Below are positions 24,715 to 32,790 of a stretch of 64,000 bases of DNA, one piece after another. Source of the stretch: Fibrobacter sp. (GTDB lineage Bacteria > Fibrobacterota > Fibrobacteria > Fibrobacterales > Fibrobacteraceae); the NCBI GenBank assembly GCA_024399015.1, contig JAKSIC010000001.1, positions 62,001-126,000 on the forward strand, written 5' to 3'. The notes beneath the pieces were generated by a model. The model saw nothing but the letters and a program-made list of their open reading frames with translations. It was not told where the DNA came from and did no database searches. Each line of letters starts with the position of its first letter. The first letter of the stretch is position 1. The position numbers and the translations under genes are program-made.

Positions 24715-26430
24715 TCAATATTGATTCAAATACCTGGTATAATCACAAAGCTTCAACCCCGGCGGCAAGGCAGACTTGTCAAAACGAATCATGCGGACTT
24801 CCGCAGACTTGCCCACCACGCGAGCCATCAATTCAAAGTTGTCCTGGGTTTCCCAAACAGCGGCATCAAGAACAAGTCCATCGCCACAGTCCGTTTCACC
24901 AGTGCTATTGCCAATACCGGAAATTCTGGAATTTTGCTTAAGCAATCTAGAGTACACCTCCGGAGCCATACCAAAATGATTGGAATTGGAAGAGGAGTCA
25001 AAAACCACAACGTGAACTTCCCTGAAATGGTTCAAGGAGTCAAACACAACCGTATAGGTGTGCATATACGGAGCGGTGTAGAAGGATTCCTGCCATACGT
25101 TCTTTGCCACCGGGCGGAAATTGCTGATGGAATACTTCTTGAAGAATTCCTTCGGTGTGGCGCCATAGCGTACAAGGTAGTGACCAAGCATCGTAGAAAA
25201 GTCGTGTTTCGTTGCAGGAGCGTTTGTTCCACGCAAGCTATCAATGGCGCGATTCAAGTTCGCAGTCAATCCGTCGTTCTTCACCACCGGAGCCACACGA
25301 ACAACATTACAATCCTGAAGACGCTGCTGAATTTCCGGATATTCCGGATCAGCCTTTTGAATCATCTGGAACTGCTGACGAGCCAAGTCAAAGTTTCTGC
25401 CCTTCACATAGGCACGGCCCAGCGCTTCGCGCAAAGGCAGATTCTCGGGGTAACGTTCAACTAGCGGTTCGAGAATGTCATAGGCAGTCTGAGCCCTATC
25501 CTGGGGAGACATGGCAATGCCTGCGCCCGGGCCAGGAGGAGTCTTTTCACCAAGGGTAGCCGCAGCATCACGAGCCTGAGAAAAATCCGGACGGAAAGCG
25601 AGGATACGCTGGTAGATTTTTTCAGCCGCATCAAAGTGTCCCTGGTATTCGTTAAGGAAACCCTGCAGCAAGAGCAAGCGCACATTCATCGGATACTGGG
25701 TAAGCGCATATTCCACAACTGCGGAGCAGCTATCCAATTCACCATTCTGATGGTAAATCTCAGCCAACAACTCGTATGCCTTGGGGACATCGCCATTGGA
25801 AAGACTGATGACCGTGCGAAGTTCTCCAGAAGCCTGAATGGACCTGGAATTGTTCATCAAAAGCTGGGCAAACCAAAGTCTAGCTTCCACAAGGGACGGT
25901 GCCTTCTCGACCGCAGCACGAGCAAGTTCCATGGCAGCAGCTTCATTGCCTGCGGTGTAGAAATTTCGGCTGTCCAAATAAGCGGCAATACCGGAACCAG
26001 GGAAACGGCCCTGCAACTTTCCGATAAGCAAAGCCTGGCGATCACGCTGGTTGTCAGAAAGCTGATCCATTTCGAACATGGTATTTACTTCACCCCAAAC
26101 CGCGGGAAGCAGATCAGGATACAAGGCGACAATACCATCGAAAATATCGTAGGCAGAGTTGTACACTCCAGAATGGAAAAGCTCAGTAGCACGACGCAGT
26201 TCAGTTTGAACCTGAACCGGAGACTTGGCCATTGCATTCGCCATATCAGGAGCGTCACCACGAGCGATAGATGTTCCTGCAGGCAAGCCGTAGGGTACTC
26301 CACTTACCGTGATTTTAGACGGGCCATAAATACCATAAACGCGCCAGCCGGCAAAAGCCAGCAGCGCACCGCAACACAAAGCCAAAAACAGGTATGCGGC
26401 CTTCTGTGCTCCCGAAGTTTTTTTAGCCAT
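24715..26430 (-). CDS. Membrane-anchored TPR protein
   Basis: 571 residues. A signal anchor at about residues 10-30 (AAYLFLALCCGALLAFAG) follows a short basic N-terminus, which puts the bulk outside the cytoplasmic membrane. Tetratricopeptide repeats cover about 75-390, with typical AYDIFDGIVALYPD and AAEKIYQRILAFRPDF helices. The last 150 residues form a non-TPR domain rich in aromatic residues that I do not recognise. The ATG overlaps the sigma factor stop (TAATG), so translation is coupled to it. The gene belongs with the next TPR lipoprotein. Confidence 0.8.
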   Translation of the reverse strand: MAKKTSGAQKAAYLFLALCCGALLAFAGWRVYGIYGPSKITVSGVPYGLPAGTSIARGDAPDMANAMAKSPVQVQTELRRATELFHSGVYNSAYDIFDGIVALYPDLLPAVWGEVNTMFEMDQLSDNQRDRQALLIGKLQGRFPGSGIAAYLDSRNFYTAGNEAAAMELARAAVEKAPSLVEARLWFAQLLMNNSRSIQASGELRTVISLSNGDVPKAYELLAEIYHQNGELDSCSAVVEYALTQYPMNVRLLLLQGFLNEYQGHFDAAEKIYQRILAFRPDFSQARDAAATLGEKTPPGPGAGIAMSPQDRAQTAYDILEPLVERYPENLPLREALGRAYVKGRNFDLARQQFQMIQKADPEYPEIQQRLQDCNVVRVAPVVKNDGLTANLNRAIDSLRGTNAPATKHDFSTMLGHYLVRYGATPKEFFKKYSISNFRPVAKNVWQESFYTAPYMHTYTVVFDSLNHFREVHVVVFDSSSNSNHFGMAPEVYSRLLKQNSRISGIGNSTGETDCGDGLVLDAAVWETQDNFELMARVVGKSAEVRMIRFDKSALPPGLKLCDYTRYLNQY

Positions 26431-27281
26431 TAATCTTCCAAAAAGTCAGCCAGCTTTTCCTTGTGTTCCTTGCTCTTCTGCAAGCGACGCAAAGTCTTGT
26501 TCTTGATCTGGCGGACACGTTCACGGCTCAACTTCAAGTCTTCGCCGATGTCTTTCAAGGTGGTATCTTCAACGGTATCCAAGCCGTAGAACATACGCAA
26601 AATTTCTTCTTCTCGCTGCGGCAAGGAGGACAGGGTTTCCTGGATCAACTTCTTGCGTTCTTCCCTTTCCATGTCTTCGTCCTGGTTGCCTTCGGAGCCA
26701 AGAACGTCCATGAGGGTGCTAACGGATTCGCTGCTGCTAGAAACTGTGGTGCTGTCGCCGATAGGAGCATCCAAGGAAATATCCACAATCTTTTCCATGA
26801 CTTCCACGATGTCCCTTTCAAAGGGAGAGAATTCATCCATGGCGATGGTCTTATCGTAGTCACCGTCGTTCTGCATCAAGGCGCGCTTAAAACGGTTTAC
26901 CAAGGCAAGCTTGTTAGGCGGAATTCGGACCGCGCCCACTTGTTCAAACAAAGCCTTCTGAATGGACTGACGAATCCACCACACTGCGTAGGAGATGAAC
27001 TTCACGTCCTTGTCCATATCGAAGCGCTTGGCTGCCTTGAACAAGCCCAAGTTACCTTCGTTGATCAAATCCAAGAGAGAAAGTCCACGGCCCTGATATT
27101 TGCGAGCCACGCTAACCACGAAACGGAGGTTACCGCGAATCAAGCGCTGGAGGGCGGACTTACGAATTTCTTCGGTGGATCCGGTCTTGATAATGGTCAG
27201 GAGAGCCGACTCCTCCTGAGGAGTCAGTGTCGGGAACCGATTCAAGTCTCGGAAATAGAGGGCTTCGTTTGCATCACTCAT
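26430..27281 (-). CDS. Short sigma-70 factor, primary-type (RpoD/SigA-like) without region 1.1
   Basis: 283 residues. Region 1.2 starts at ALYFRDLNRFPTLTPQEE. Regions 2.1-2.4 contain NLRFVVSVARKYQGRGLSLLDLINEGNLGL and FISYAVWWIRQSI. Region 4 carries LPQREEEILRMFYGL and the helix-turn-helix LKDIGEDLKLSRERVRQIK. The absence of region 1.1 and of the large non-conserved insert, plus the overall length, closely match the primary sigma factor of Bacteroidota. That agrees with the TAnnTTTG boxes in this window. It may be the housekeeping factor or a close group 2 relative; one window cannot decide. AGGTGA precedes the ATG. It is the first gene of an operon with two TPR proteins. Confidence 0.92.
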   Translation of the reverse strand: MSDANEALYFRDLNRFPTLTPQEESALLTIIKTGSTEEIRKSALQRLIRGNLRFVVSVARKYQGRGLSLLDLINEGNLGLFKAAKRFDMDKDVKFISYAVWWIRQSIQKALFEQVGAVRIPPNKLALVNRFKRALMQNDGDYDKTIAMDEFSPFERDIVEVMEKIVDISLDAPIGDSTTVSSSSESVSTLMDVLGSEGNQDEDMEREERKKLIQETLSSLPQREEEILRMFYGLDTVEDTTLKDIGEDLKLSRERVRQIKNKTLRRLQKSKEHKEKLADFLED

Positions 27282-27337
27282 ATCATTATCACCTAAAATT
27301 CAATAACTCGAAATAAGATTTGAACAAATATGGTTTT

Positions 27338-27634
27338 TTACGCCAAATCCGTCAATTCCTTCAATTTATCATAAGGGTAAATTCCAGAATTATGGCCATC
27401 GCTAAAAGCCAGAGAGGCTGCATAACGGCCAACAGACTGAACCTTTACCAACTTGATGTCTTCCGGCACCGTAGAATCGTCCAAAAGCTTCACACCGGTA
27501 TGCTCATCTACACACAGGGCGCAAGGGCATGCACAGCGCAACTTACGGATGGAGCTGGCTCCGCGGCTACCGTCGGTCCATTCAAAGCCAAGCTTGCCGT
27601 CGGCGGTTCTAAAAACTTTCTTAGGCTGAATCAT
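27338..27634 (-). CDS. DUF971 (GBBH-like N-terminal) domain protein
   Basis: 98 residues covering the whole domain: LGFEWTDGSRGASSIRKLR, then CACPCALCVDE with four Cys, then VQSVGRYAASLAFSDGHNSGIYPYDKL. This small domain is often encoded beside Mrp or fused to it, and is suspected to help iron-sulfur cluster handling. The ATG overlaps the mrp stop as TAATG, so the two are translationally coupled. The Cys cluster could bind metal, which is inference. Confidence 0.88.
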   Translation of the reverse strand: MIQPKKVFRTADGKLGFEWTDGSRGASSIRKLRCACPCALCVDEHTGVKLLDDSTVPEDIKLVKVQSVGRYAASLAFSDGHNSGIYPYDKLKELTDLA

Positions 27635-28758
27635 TAGACTTCCTCCACCGGCAACTGTTCAAATTCGTAGTTAAAGGTCTTGAGAACGCCATCGCCTTCG
27701 TGATCAAAGATGGAGATGGTTCTGACCATGGCGTCGGCCGCTTCCATAAAGGCCTTTGCAGATTCGGAGTTGGGATTGCTCAACACTGCAGGAGTACCCA
27801 AGTCGCCACAGTCGGCAACGGCAGGTTCCAGAGGAACCTTGGCAATGAGGGGTACGCCCCACTTTTCTGCGATCTTGGCACCACCACCCTGACGGAAGAT
27901 GTAGTGGGGTTTGTTGCACTGGTCGCAAATGAAGTAGCTCATGTTTTCCACGATACCGATGACAGGCACGCCCACGTTGTCGAACATGGCGATACCCTTA
28001 CGGCAGTCAGCCAAGGCGACTTCCTGCGGAGTGGTCACCACCACGGCACCTGCCATGGGGCAGTTCTGGGTCAAGGTCAGCTGGATGTCGCCAGTTCCTG
28101 GAGGGAAGTCCACCAGAAGGTAGTCCAACTTGCCCCAACGAACATGATGAATGAAGTGCTGGATCATCTGGCTCACCATAGGACCACGCCAGATGGTAGC
28201 CTTGTCGGAATCTGCGAACATGCACATGGAGACGATGCTTACGCCGCCCTTGGCTTCAACAGGGGCAATGGTATTGTCGTCGAAAACCTCAGGAGCCTTG
28301 TCGATGCCGAACATGAGGCCCATGCTGGGGCCGTAAATATCAGCATCAAGGATACCCACGCGGGCCCCAGACAAACTTAGGGCCATGGCCAAGTTTGCGG
28401 TGACTGTGGACTTACCCACGCCACCCTTACCGCTAGCCACAGCCACCACATGGGCCACTTCGCCGATGTGGGAATTCTTCGGAGCCTGTGCTGCGGAATT
28501 ACCGGTTGCACCGCCTTCCTTGGCAGTGAAAGTCACATTCACTTCTGTTGCACCAAGGCTCTTCACAATCGCAATGCACTGATCCTTGAACTGGTCACGA
28601 ATCGGGCAAGTCGGCGTTGTCAGTCGAAGGTCAAAGGAAACCCTCGTGCCGTCAATTTTCAAGTTCTGCACAAAGTCCAGTTCCACAATGTTCTTGTGGA
28701 GATCCGGATCCTGCACTGCGCAAAGAGCTCTTAAAATAGTTTGTTCATTCAACTGCAT
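27634..28758 (-). CDS. mrp: Mrp/ApbC/NBP35 family iron-sulfur cluster carrier ATPase
   Basis: 374 residues. An N-terminal MIP18/DUF59 domain (about 5-78) contains the TTPTCP motif near residue 50. The deviant Walker A SGKGGVGKST lies at 109-118, DADIYGPS near 139, and the family motif FPPGTGD near 218-224. The cluster-binding CxxC is C278-C281 in FICDQCN. It is expected to hold and transfer a 4Fe-4S cluster in the cytoplasm. It lies ten bases after the ABC ATPase gene and overlaps the DUF971 gene. Confidence 0.94.
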   Translation of the reverse strand: MQLNEQTILRALCAVQDPDLHKNIVELDFVQNLKIDGTRVSFDLRLTTPTCPIRDQFKDQCIAIVKSLGATEVNVTFTAKEGGATGNSAAQAPKNSHIGEVAHVVAVASGKGGVGKSTVTANLAMALSLSGARVGILDADIYGPSMGLMFGIDKAPEVFDDNTIAPVEAKGGVSIVSMCMFADSDKATIWRGPMVSQMIQHFIHHVRWGKLDYLLVDFPPGTGDIQLTLTQNCPMAGAVVVTTPQEVALADCRKGIAMFDNVGVPVIGIVENMSYFICDQCNKPHYIFRQGGGAKIAEKWGVPLIAKVPLEPAVADCGDLGTPAVLSNPNSESAKAFMEAADAMVRTISIFDHEGDGVLKTFNYEFEQLPVEEV

Positions 28759-28768
28759 AGTCGCGTTC

Positions 28769-30214
28769 CTAGTTCAAGGAGAACTTGGGCATTCTCAACA
28801 AATGGGTCATGCAAGGCGGCCATTCTTCTTCGTAATGGCTAACCAAAATCAATGTAGTTTCTTTGGAAAGAAGCTGGAGCAAGTGGAACAGCTTTTCGCG
28901 GTATTCACCCTTCAAGCCCTGGGAAGGTTCGTCCAGCAAAAGCACTTCAGGCGGGCGCATCGCGGCGCGAGCCATGAGCACCAAACGCTTATCGATGGGA
29001 GACAAAGTGCGGATGTTCTGATCCACATCTTCAAAGCCCAGGTAGGCAAGCATTTCGCGGGCCTTCTGCTTCTGCGCCCAGGAAGGATACTCCACCTTGC
29101 AAAGCTGGGTGGTAAAGCCCGTGCAAAGGACTTCCAGAAGAGTCAAGTCTTCGCGGTACTGCAAGGCGAGTTCCGGAGAGAAGAAACCAAACTTTTCCTT
29201 ATGTTCCCAAACATTCAAACCATGGCCCGGACGTTCGCCCAAAAGAACCATTTCATTCTTGTAAATCTGCGGGTGGTCTGCAGTGAGCAAGCCAAGCAAC
29301 GTACTCTTGCCGGCACCATTCTCACCCATGATGGTCCAGTGTTCACCCTTGCGAATGCACAAGCTCAAGTTCTTGATAACGTCGGTGTCACTAAAGCGGA
29401 CATTCACGTTTTTCAAATCAAACAAAACTTGAGATTTTTCATCAGCGCCCTGAACGCCATCAACAGCAATCGAGTTCTGATAAAATTCGGCAGCATCGTG
29501 GGCAACACCAGTCTTCAAGTCTACAACCTGGTAATCCTTCAGTTCCGCCTTCTTGTACTTCGGTGCGGAAGCAGACTTGGGCAATTCACCCTGGTATTCC
29601 ACAAAGGTCTTGTTCTCGTAAACGAAGGCCGGAATTTCCGGAAGCAATTCATCTTCACGGGCCAAGCGAACAGCAATCTTCAATTCAGAACCGCGGCTAC
29701 GAGCAAGGTCAGCCACACAGCCTGCCAAGTGGGCGCGGTATTCCGGATCAAGGCCGCCAAACAAATCATTAAAGTAAACCCACTGGGGCTTTTCCATCCA
29801 CATACGTGCCAAAAGAACTCGGCGTAATTCTCCGTTGGAAAGGCTCAGCAACTTACGGTCCAAAATGCCCATGGCCAGGTCCGCAATCTTCAAAGCTTCA
29901 TCGAGTTTGGTAGTATCCGTTTCAGCCCACGCCATATCTTCGATATAGCGATCTGTCTGCAAAAAGAACTTCTTGTCCAAAAGCAAGTTCTTCACCAGCG
30001 GAGCCTCGGTATCATAAAGGCTCACAAAACGCTGCTGCCAGAACGGAGCCAATGCACGTTGGATACGGCGCTGCATCGCCTCCGACATTGTGGAGACTCC
30101 CGTCTGCTGATTCAAGAAATAAGTAATGACTCTGTCGAGATCCTCGCCATCGGTGCTAAAAATCTGCACCTGGGGAAACTTCTCAATCAAAGCTTCAAAA
30201 CGCTTAAATTCCAT
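28769..30214 (-). CDS. Tandem ABC ATPase of the ModF/PhrA type, N-terminal domain degenerate
   Basis: 481 residues from ATG 30214, chosen because TAAATTTG lies five bases upstream. The second domain is complete enough: Walker A GENGAGKST, Walker B VLLLDEPSQ and the H-loop VSHYEEEWP, though its signature is degenerate (LSPIDK). The first domain keeps a signature (LSNGELRR) and a Walker B-like VYFNDLFGG but has no recognisable Walker A, so it probably does not hydrolyse ATP normally. There are no membrane segments and no permease nearby. Proteins with this layout are soluble and of unclear role. It heads the ABC-mrp-DUF971 operon. Confidence 0.82.
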   Translation of the reverse strand: MEFKRFEALIEKFPQVQIFSTDGEDLDRVITYFLNQQTGVSTMSEAMQRRIQRALAPFWQQRFVSLYDTEAPLVKNLLLDKKFFLQTDRYIEDMAWAETDTTKLDEALKIADLAMGILDRKLLSLSNGELRRVLLARMWMEKPQWVYFNDLFGGLDPEYRAHLAGCVADLARSRGSELKIAVRLAREDELLPEIPAFVYENKTFVEYQGELPKSASAPKYKKAELKDYQVVDLKTGVAHDAAEFYQNSIAVDGVQGADEKSQVLFDLKNVNVRFSDTDVIKNLSLCIRKGEHWTIMGENGAGKSTLLGLLTADHPQIYKNEMVLLGERPGHGLNVWEHKEKFGFFSPELALQYREDLTLLEVLCTGFTTQLCKVEYPSWAQKQKAREMLAYLGFEDVDQNIRTLSPIDKRLVLMARAAMRPPEVLLLDEPSQGLKGEYREKLFHLLQLLSKETTLILVSHYEEEWPPCMTHLLRMPKFSLN

Positions 30215-30219
30215 GGGCG

Positions 30220-30227
30220 CAAATTTA
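30220..30227 (-). promoter_or_regulatory. TAnnTTTG -7-like box of the ABC-mrp operon
   Basis: TAAATTTG on the minus strand, 5 bases before the ATG at 30214. Exact consensus match. Confidence 0.6.
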
Positions 30228-30252
30228 GAAAAAATCCTGTTCGCCCATAAAG

Positions 30253-30281
30253 TAAAAACTCCCGACATCACGCCGGGAGTT
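30253..30281 (-). terminator. Terminator of the first FISUMP gene
   Basis: Minus strand AACTCCCG/CGGGAGTT stem followed by TTT, 12 bases after the stop at 30293. Confidence 0.75.
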
Positions 30282-30292
30282 CATCAAAATTA

Positions 30293-31006
30293 TCATTCAT
30301 CCTTTACACAACGAACAGACAAAGCCTCATTGCGTTTTTTCAAACTAACCGAGTCATCATCCTTCGTCAGGCAAAGGGCGAACATGTCGTAATTCGTTCC
30401 AGAAAGCGTTCCATAAGACCAAGATTCTTCGCTATATCCAGAAGAAGACCAGAAGCAAGCAGATTCGCCTGGAGTAGAAACCTCAACCATGCCATACTTC
30501 GAATCCTTGGTAACGTAACCAGATCCGACTGCTGAAAAACCAGATTCATTACTGCCACCATTCAATGTCCAGCCAAGGGGAGACTTCAACGCCTTCCCAC
30601 CGATTTTAGATACAGCCACAGAATCTTCGTTGTCCGTTCCGACAAACGTTGAATCCACAAAGGAAATCAATTCTACAAACTCATTATACCGAGGCAAATG
30701 CCAACCTTCTGGACAAACGAGTTGAGCTTCATTTGCATAATAATTATGGCCATTTAAGGAATCAAAATTTGTTGCGTTGCCATAAGCTCGAATGGAATCA
30801 TCCCCATACCCCAAATTCTGTGCCATCCAAACCTTGTCACCAATCTTCACCGTTTTATAGACACTGCTATCGCGAGGATCAATCATGGTTCCATATTCAA
30901 TTTCAGAATTCAGATAATCTTCAGCAGTAAATACCGGATTCTCAGCTTCGTCTTCACCATTTTCTGGACGTTTCTGACAGCTACCGGTCATCAAAGCTAT
31001 TTGCAA
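30293..31006 (-). CDS. FISUMP-domain lipoprotein with damaged 5' end
   Basis: The body is a clear Fibrobacter succinogenes major paralogous domain: VYKTVKIGDKVWMAQNLGYG, CPEGWHLPRYNEFVELI, CFWSSSGYSEESWSY and a final ALSVRCVKDE. The N-terminus reads IALMTGSCQKRPENG, which looks like the last part of a lipoprotein signal. However, only about ten residues precede the Cys and an in-frame TGA stands immediately before the first possible TTG. An internal ATG at 30991 would leave four residues before the Cys. There is no ribosome binding site. The gene has probably lost its signal peptide start by deletion or frameshift. Family function is unknown; members are usually exported. Confidence 0.72.
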   Translation of the reverse strand: MQIALMTGSCQKRPENGEDEAENPVFTAEDYLNSEIEYGTMIDPRDSSVYKTVKIGDKVWMAQNLGYGDDSIRAYGNATNFDSLNGHNYYANEAQLVCPEGWHLPRYNEFVELISFVDSTFVGTDNEDSVAVSKIGGKALKSPLGWTLNGGSNESGFSAVGSGYVTKDSKYGMVEVSTPGESACFWSSSGYSEESWSYGTLSGTNYDMFALCLTKDDDSVSLKKRNEALSVRCVKDE

Positions 31007-31103
31007 TCACGTCCTTGCCTTCGTTATCGTTGGGATCTGCAGACTTACCAATCTATTAAAAATCATCAGCAGAAGGTTCTCCCGAATAACAAAAAGCGTT
31101 GTT

Positions 31104-31143
31104 AAAAAAACAGCAAAAAAACTCCCGGCAAATTTGCCGAGAG
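31104..31143 (-). terminator. Terminator of the esterase gene
   Basis: Minus strand CTCTCGGCAAA/TTTGCCGGGAG stem, then seven T, a short break and more T. Confidence 0.85.
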
Positions 31144-31202
31144 CTTTATTAAAAAGAGAGAATTTACGTTAAAGCGTTGCGGTCTTCGTGATCCGCCATC
31201 GA

Positions 31203-32639
31203 TTAGAACTGGGTGAAGAATTCCCAAGTAGTCTGGGGAACCCAGGACTTAGTCTGACCCGGGTCCTTATGATCCCAGATATGGCCACCGTTCTGAGTAC
31301 ACCACTTCACCGGGAAACGTTCATCCACAGTCTTGTAGTCATAGCAAACATGAGGACCGGAGCCGCCATATTCAATGGCCTTTTCACCGCTTGCGTCAGT
31401 GAAGTTCGGGCCATTATGCTTGAGCGCAGTGTTACGAGCAGCACGACCAAGTTCCGGAGTACAGAGGTTATCCTGCAAGGCAACCACGCCCATCCAAGCA
31501 ATAGACTTACCAGAATGTTGCGGGACCCAAATGTTGATTTCTGCAGTTTCATAAGCAGCCACACCGCGGAGCAAGTGCTGACGGTTTCTGGAGAGACCGT
31601 TAGTGAACATGGAACCGTAGCTAAAGCCTGCAGAGAATACGCGGGAAGAGTCAATGCAAAGATTGCTCTGGAGGTCTGCCAAAAGTTCATCGAACAAGGT
31701 ATAATCCGCTTCCGCCCAAGGAGCCTGATTACCGTTGCCTTCCGGAGCCACAAAGATGGTGGTCTTCTCGGTATCCAGCGGCTTCATGCCATAGTAGCCT
31801 TCTTGCTGAACACCACCAGCCCAGCCGCCCATGCAGTGCATACCGAACACAAGGCGATAAGGCTTGTTGTTGTCATAGTTATCCGGAATATCAATGCGGA
31901 TGGTTCGCTTGCCCTTGCTCCACTGGAAGTCATAACTACCAGACTTTACGCGGTTCCAGGTCTTGCCGCAACCACGGGTAGGAACAGGAGCGTTGCCCTT
32001 TGCCCAACCAAAGTCAAACTGTTCTTCAGCGCCAACAGCTCTCTGCAAGGTCAGCACGACATTTGTATCCAGGTTGTTCAGCGAAACATTCAAAGTATCG
32101 TAGCCATCCATGATCACCTGAAGTTTTTCGCCGGCCGCATCCTTTTTTAACGCCTTCACTTCAGGATTACCGAAGTTTGCACCATAGGAACCGCTGGCCG
32201 TAAACTTCAAATTCTGAATGGCGTTACCCATTTTCACTCGAGCAAAATAAGTTCCTTCAGCTTTCACAAAACCACGAAGATCCACGGAACCAGAACCTTG
32301 AAGAGCCTTGTTCAAGACACGGACACCTACGGCATCAAAAATCTGCACCTGAACAGGACCGGAATTGGACTGAGAGAACGAAAGAATTCCATCGGACACA
32401 TGAACGTATCCCGGAGCAACAACCGGGGCCAAGCCTTCAGTAATGGAAACATCACGAAGAGTAAACTTACCCACGCCATCGCTGGAAGTAGAAAGATTCA
32501 ATCCAGGAAGGCTAACGGAAGCTCCTTCAATAGCAACTCCCTTTTCATTAGTAACCTTACCGGTCAAGATAAAAGCATTTGCCGCAGATGCCGCGAAAGC
32601 AAGTGCCAAACCAACAGAAGCAAAACCCATACGCTTCAT
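31203..32639 (-). CDS. Secreted CE1-like esterase (PHB-depolymerase/feruloyl esterase type)
   Basis: 478 residues with signal peptide MKRMGFASVGLALAFAASAANA. Residues 24-80 are a carboxypeptidase-regulatory-like beta sandwich. Residues 96-146 (VQIFDAVGVRVL...GTYFARVKMG) look like a type A secretion sorting domain in an internal position. The alpha/beta hydrolase follows from about 205: oxyanion-type GMHCMGGW, nucleophile S340 in GFSYG, a likely Asp in ALQDNLCTP and His in GGHIWDH. The fold suggests attack on ester side chains of plant xylan (ferulate or acetate), fitting a fibre-degrading organism. The exact substrate is inference. AAGGAG lies six bases before the ATG. Confidence 0.82.
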   Translation of the reverse strand: MKRMGFASVGLALAFAASAANAFILTGKVTNEKGVAIEGASVSLPGLNLSTSSDGVGKFTLRDVSITEGLAPVVAPGYVHVSDGILSFSQSNSGPVQVQIFDAVGVRVLNKALQGSGSVDLRGFVKAEGTYFARVKMGNAIQNLKFTASGSYGANFGNPEVKALKKDAAGEKLQVIMDGYDTLNVSLNNLDTNVVLTLQRAVGAEEQFDFGWAKGNAPVPTRGCGKTWNRVKSGSYDFQWSKGKRTIRIDIPDNYDNNKPYRLVFGMHCMGGWAGGVQQEGYYGMKPLDTEKTTIFVAPEGNGNQAPWAEADYTLFDELLADLQSNLCIDSSRVFSAGFSYGSMFTNGLSRNRQHLLRGVAAYETAEINIWVPQHSGKSIAWMGVVALQDNLCTPELGRAARNTALKHNGPNFTDASGEKAIEYGGSGPHVCYDYKTVDERFPVKWCTQNGGHIWDHKDPGQTKSWVPQTTWEFFTQF

Positions 32640-32728
32640 ATCAAACTCCTTTTTATGGGCTCACCAGGCCCGAACTTTAAACTATATCCTCCCGAAAATT
32701 TTTTATCATATAGCAAAGCAAATGTTGT

Positions 32729-32741
32729 GGACAATATGTCC
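32729..32741. promoter_or_regulatory. Short palindrome in the esterase-mqnC divergent promoter region
   Basis: GGACA-ATA-TGTCC lies between the divergent starts and could be a regulator binding site. Evidence is only the symmetry. Confidence 0.25.
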
Positions 32742-32790
32742 AAAAACTTTTACACACTTTAGGTATCTAAACTTTAATAAATTAGCTAAT

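Noticed and set aside
32443-32790. N-terminal extension of mqnC by 116 codons
   Set aside because: It would overlap the divergent esterase gene and its promoter, and the sequence is unlike MqnC; the ATG at 32791 matches the expected N-terminus.
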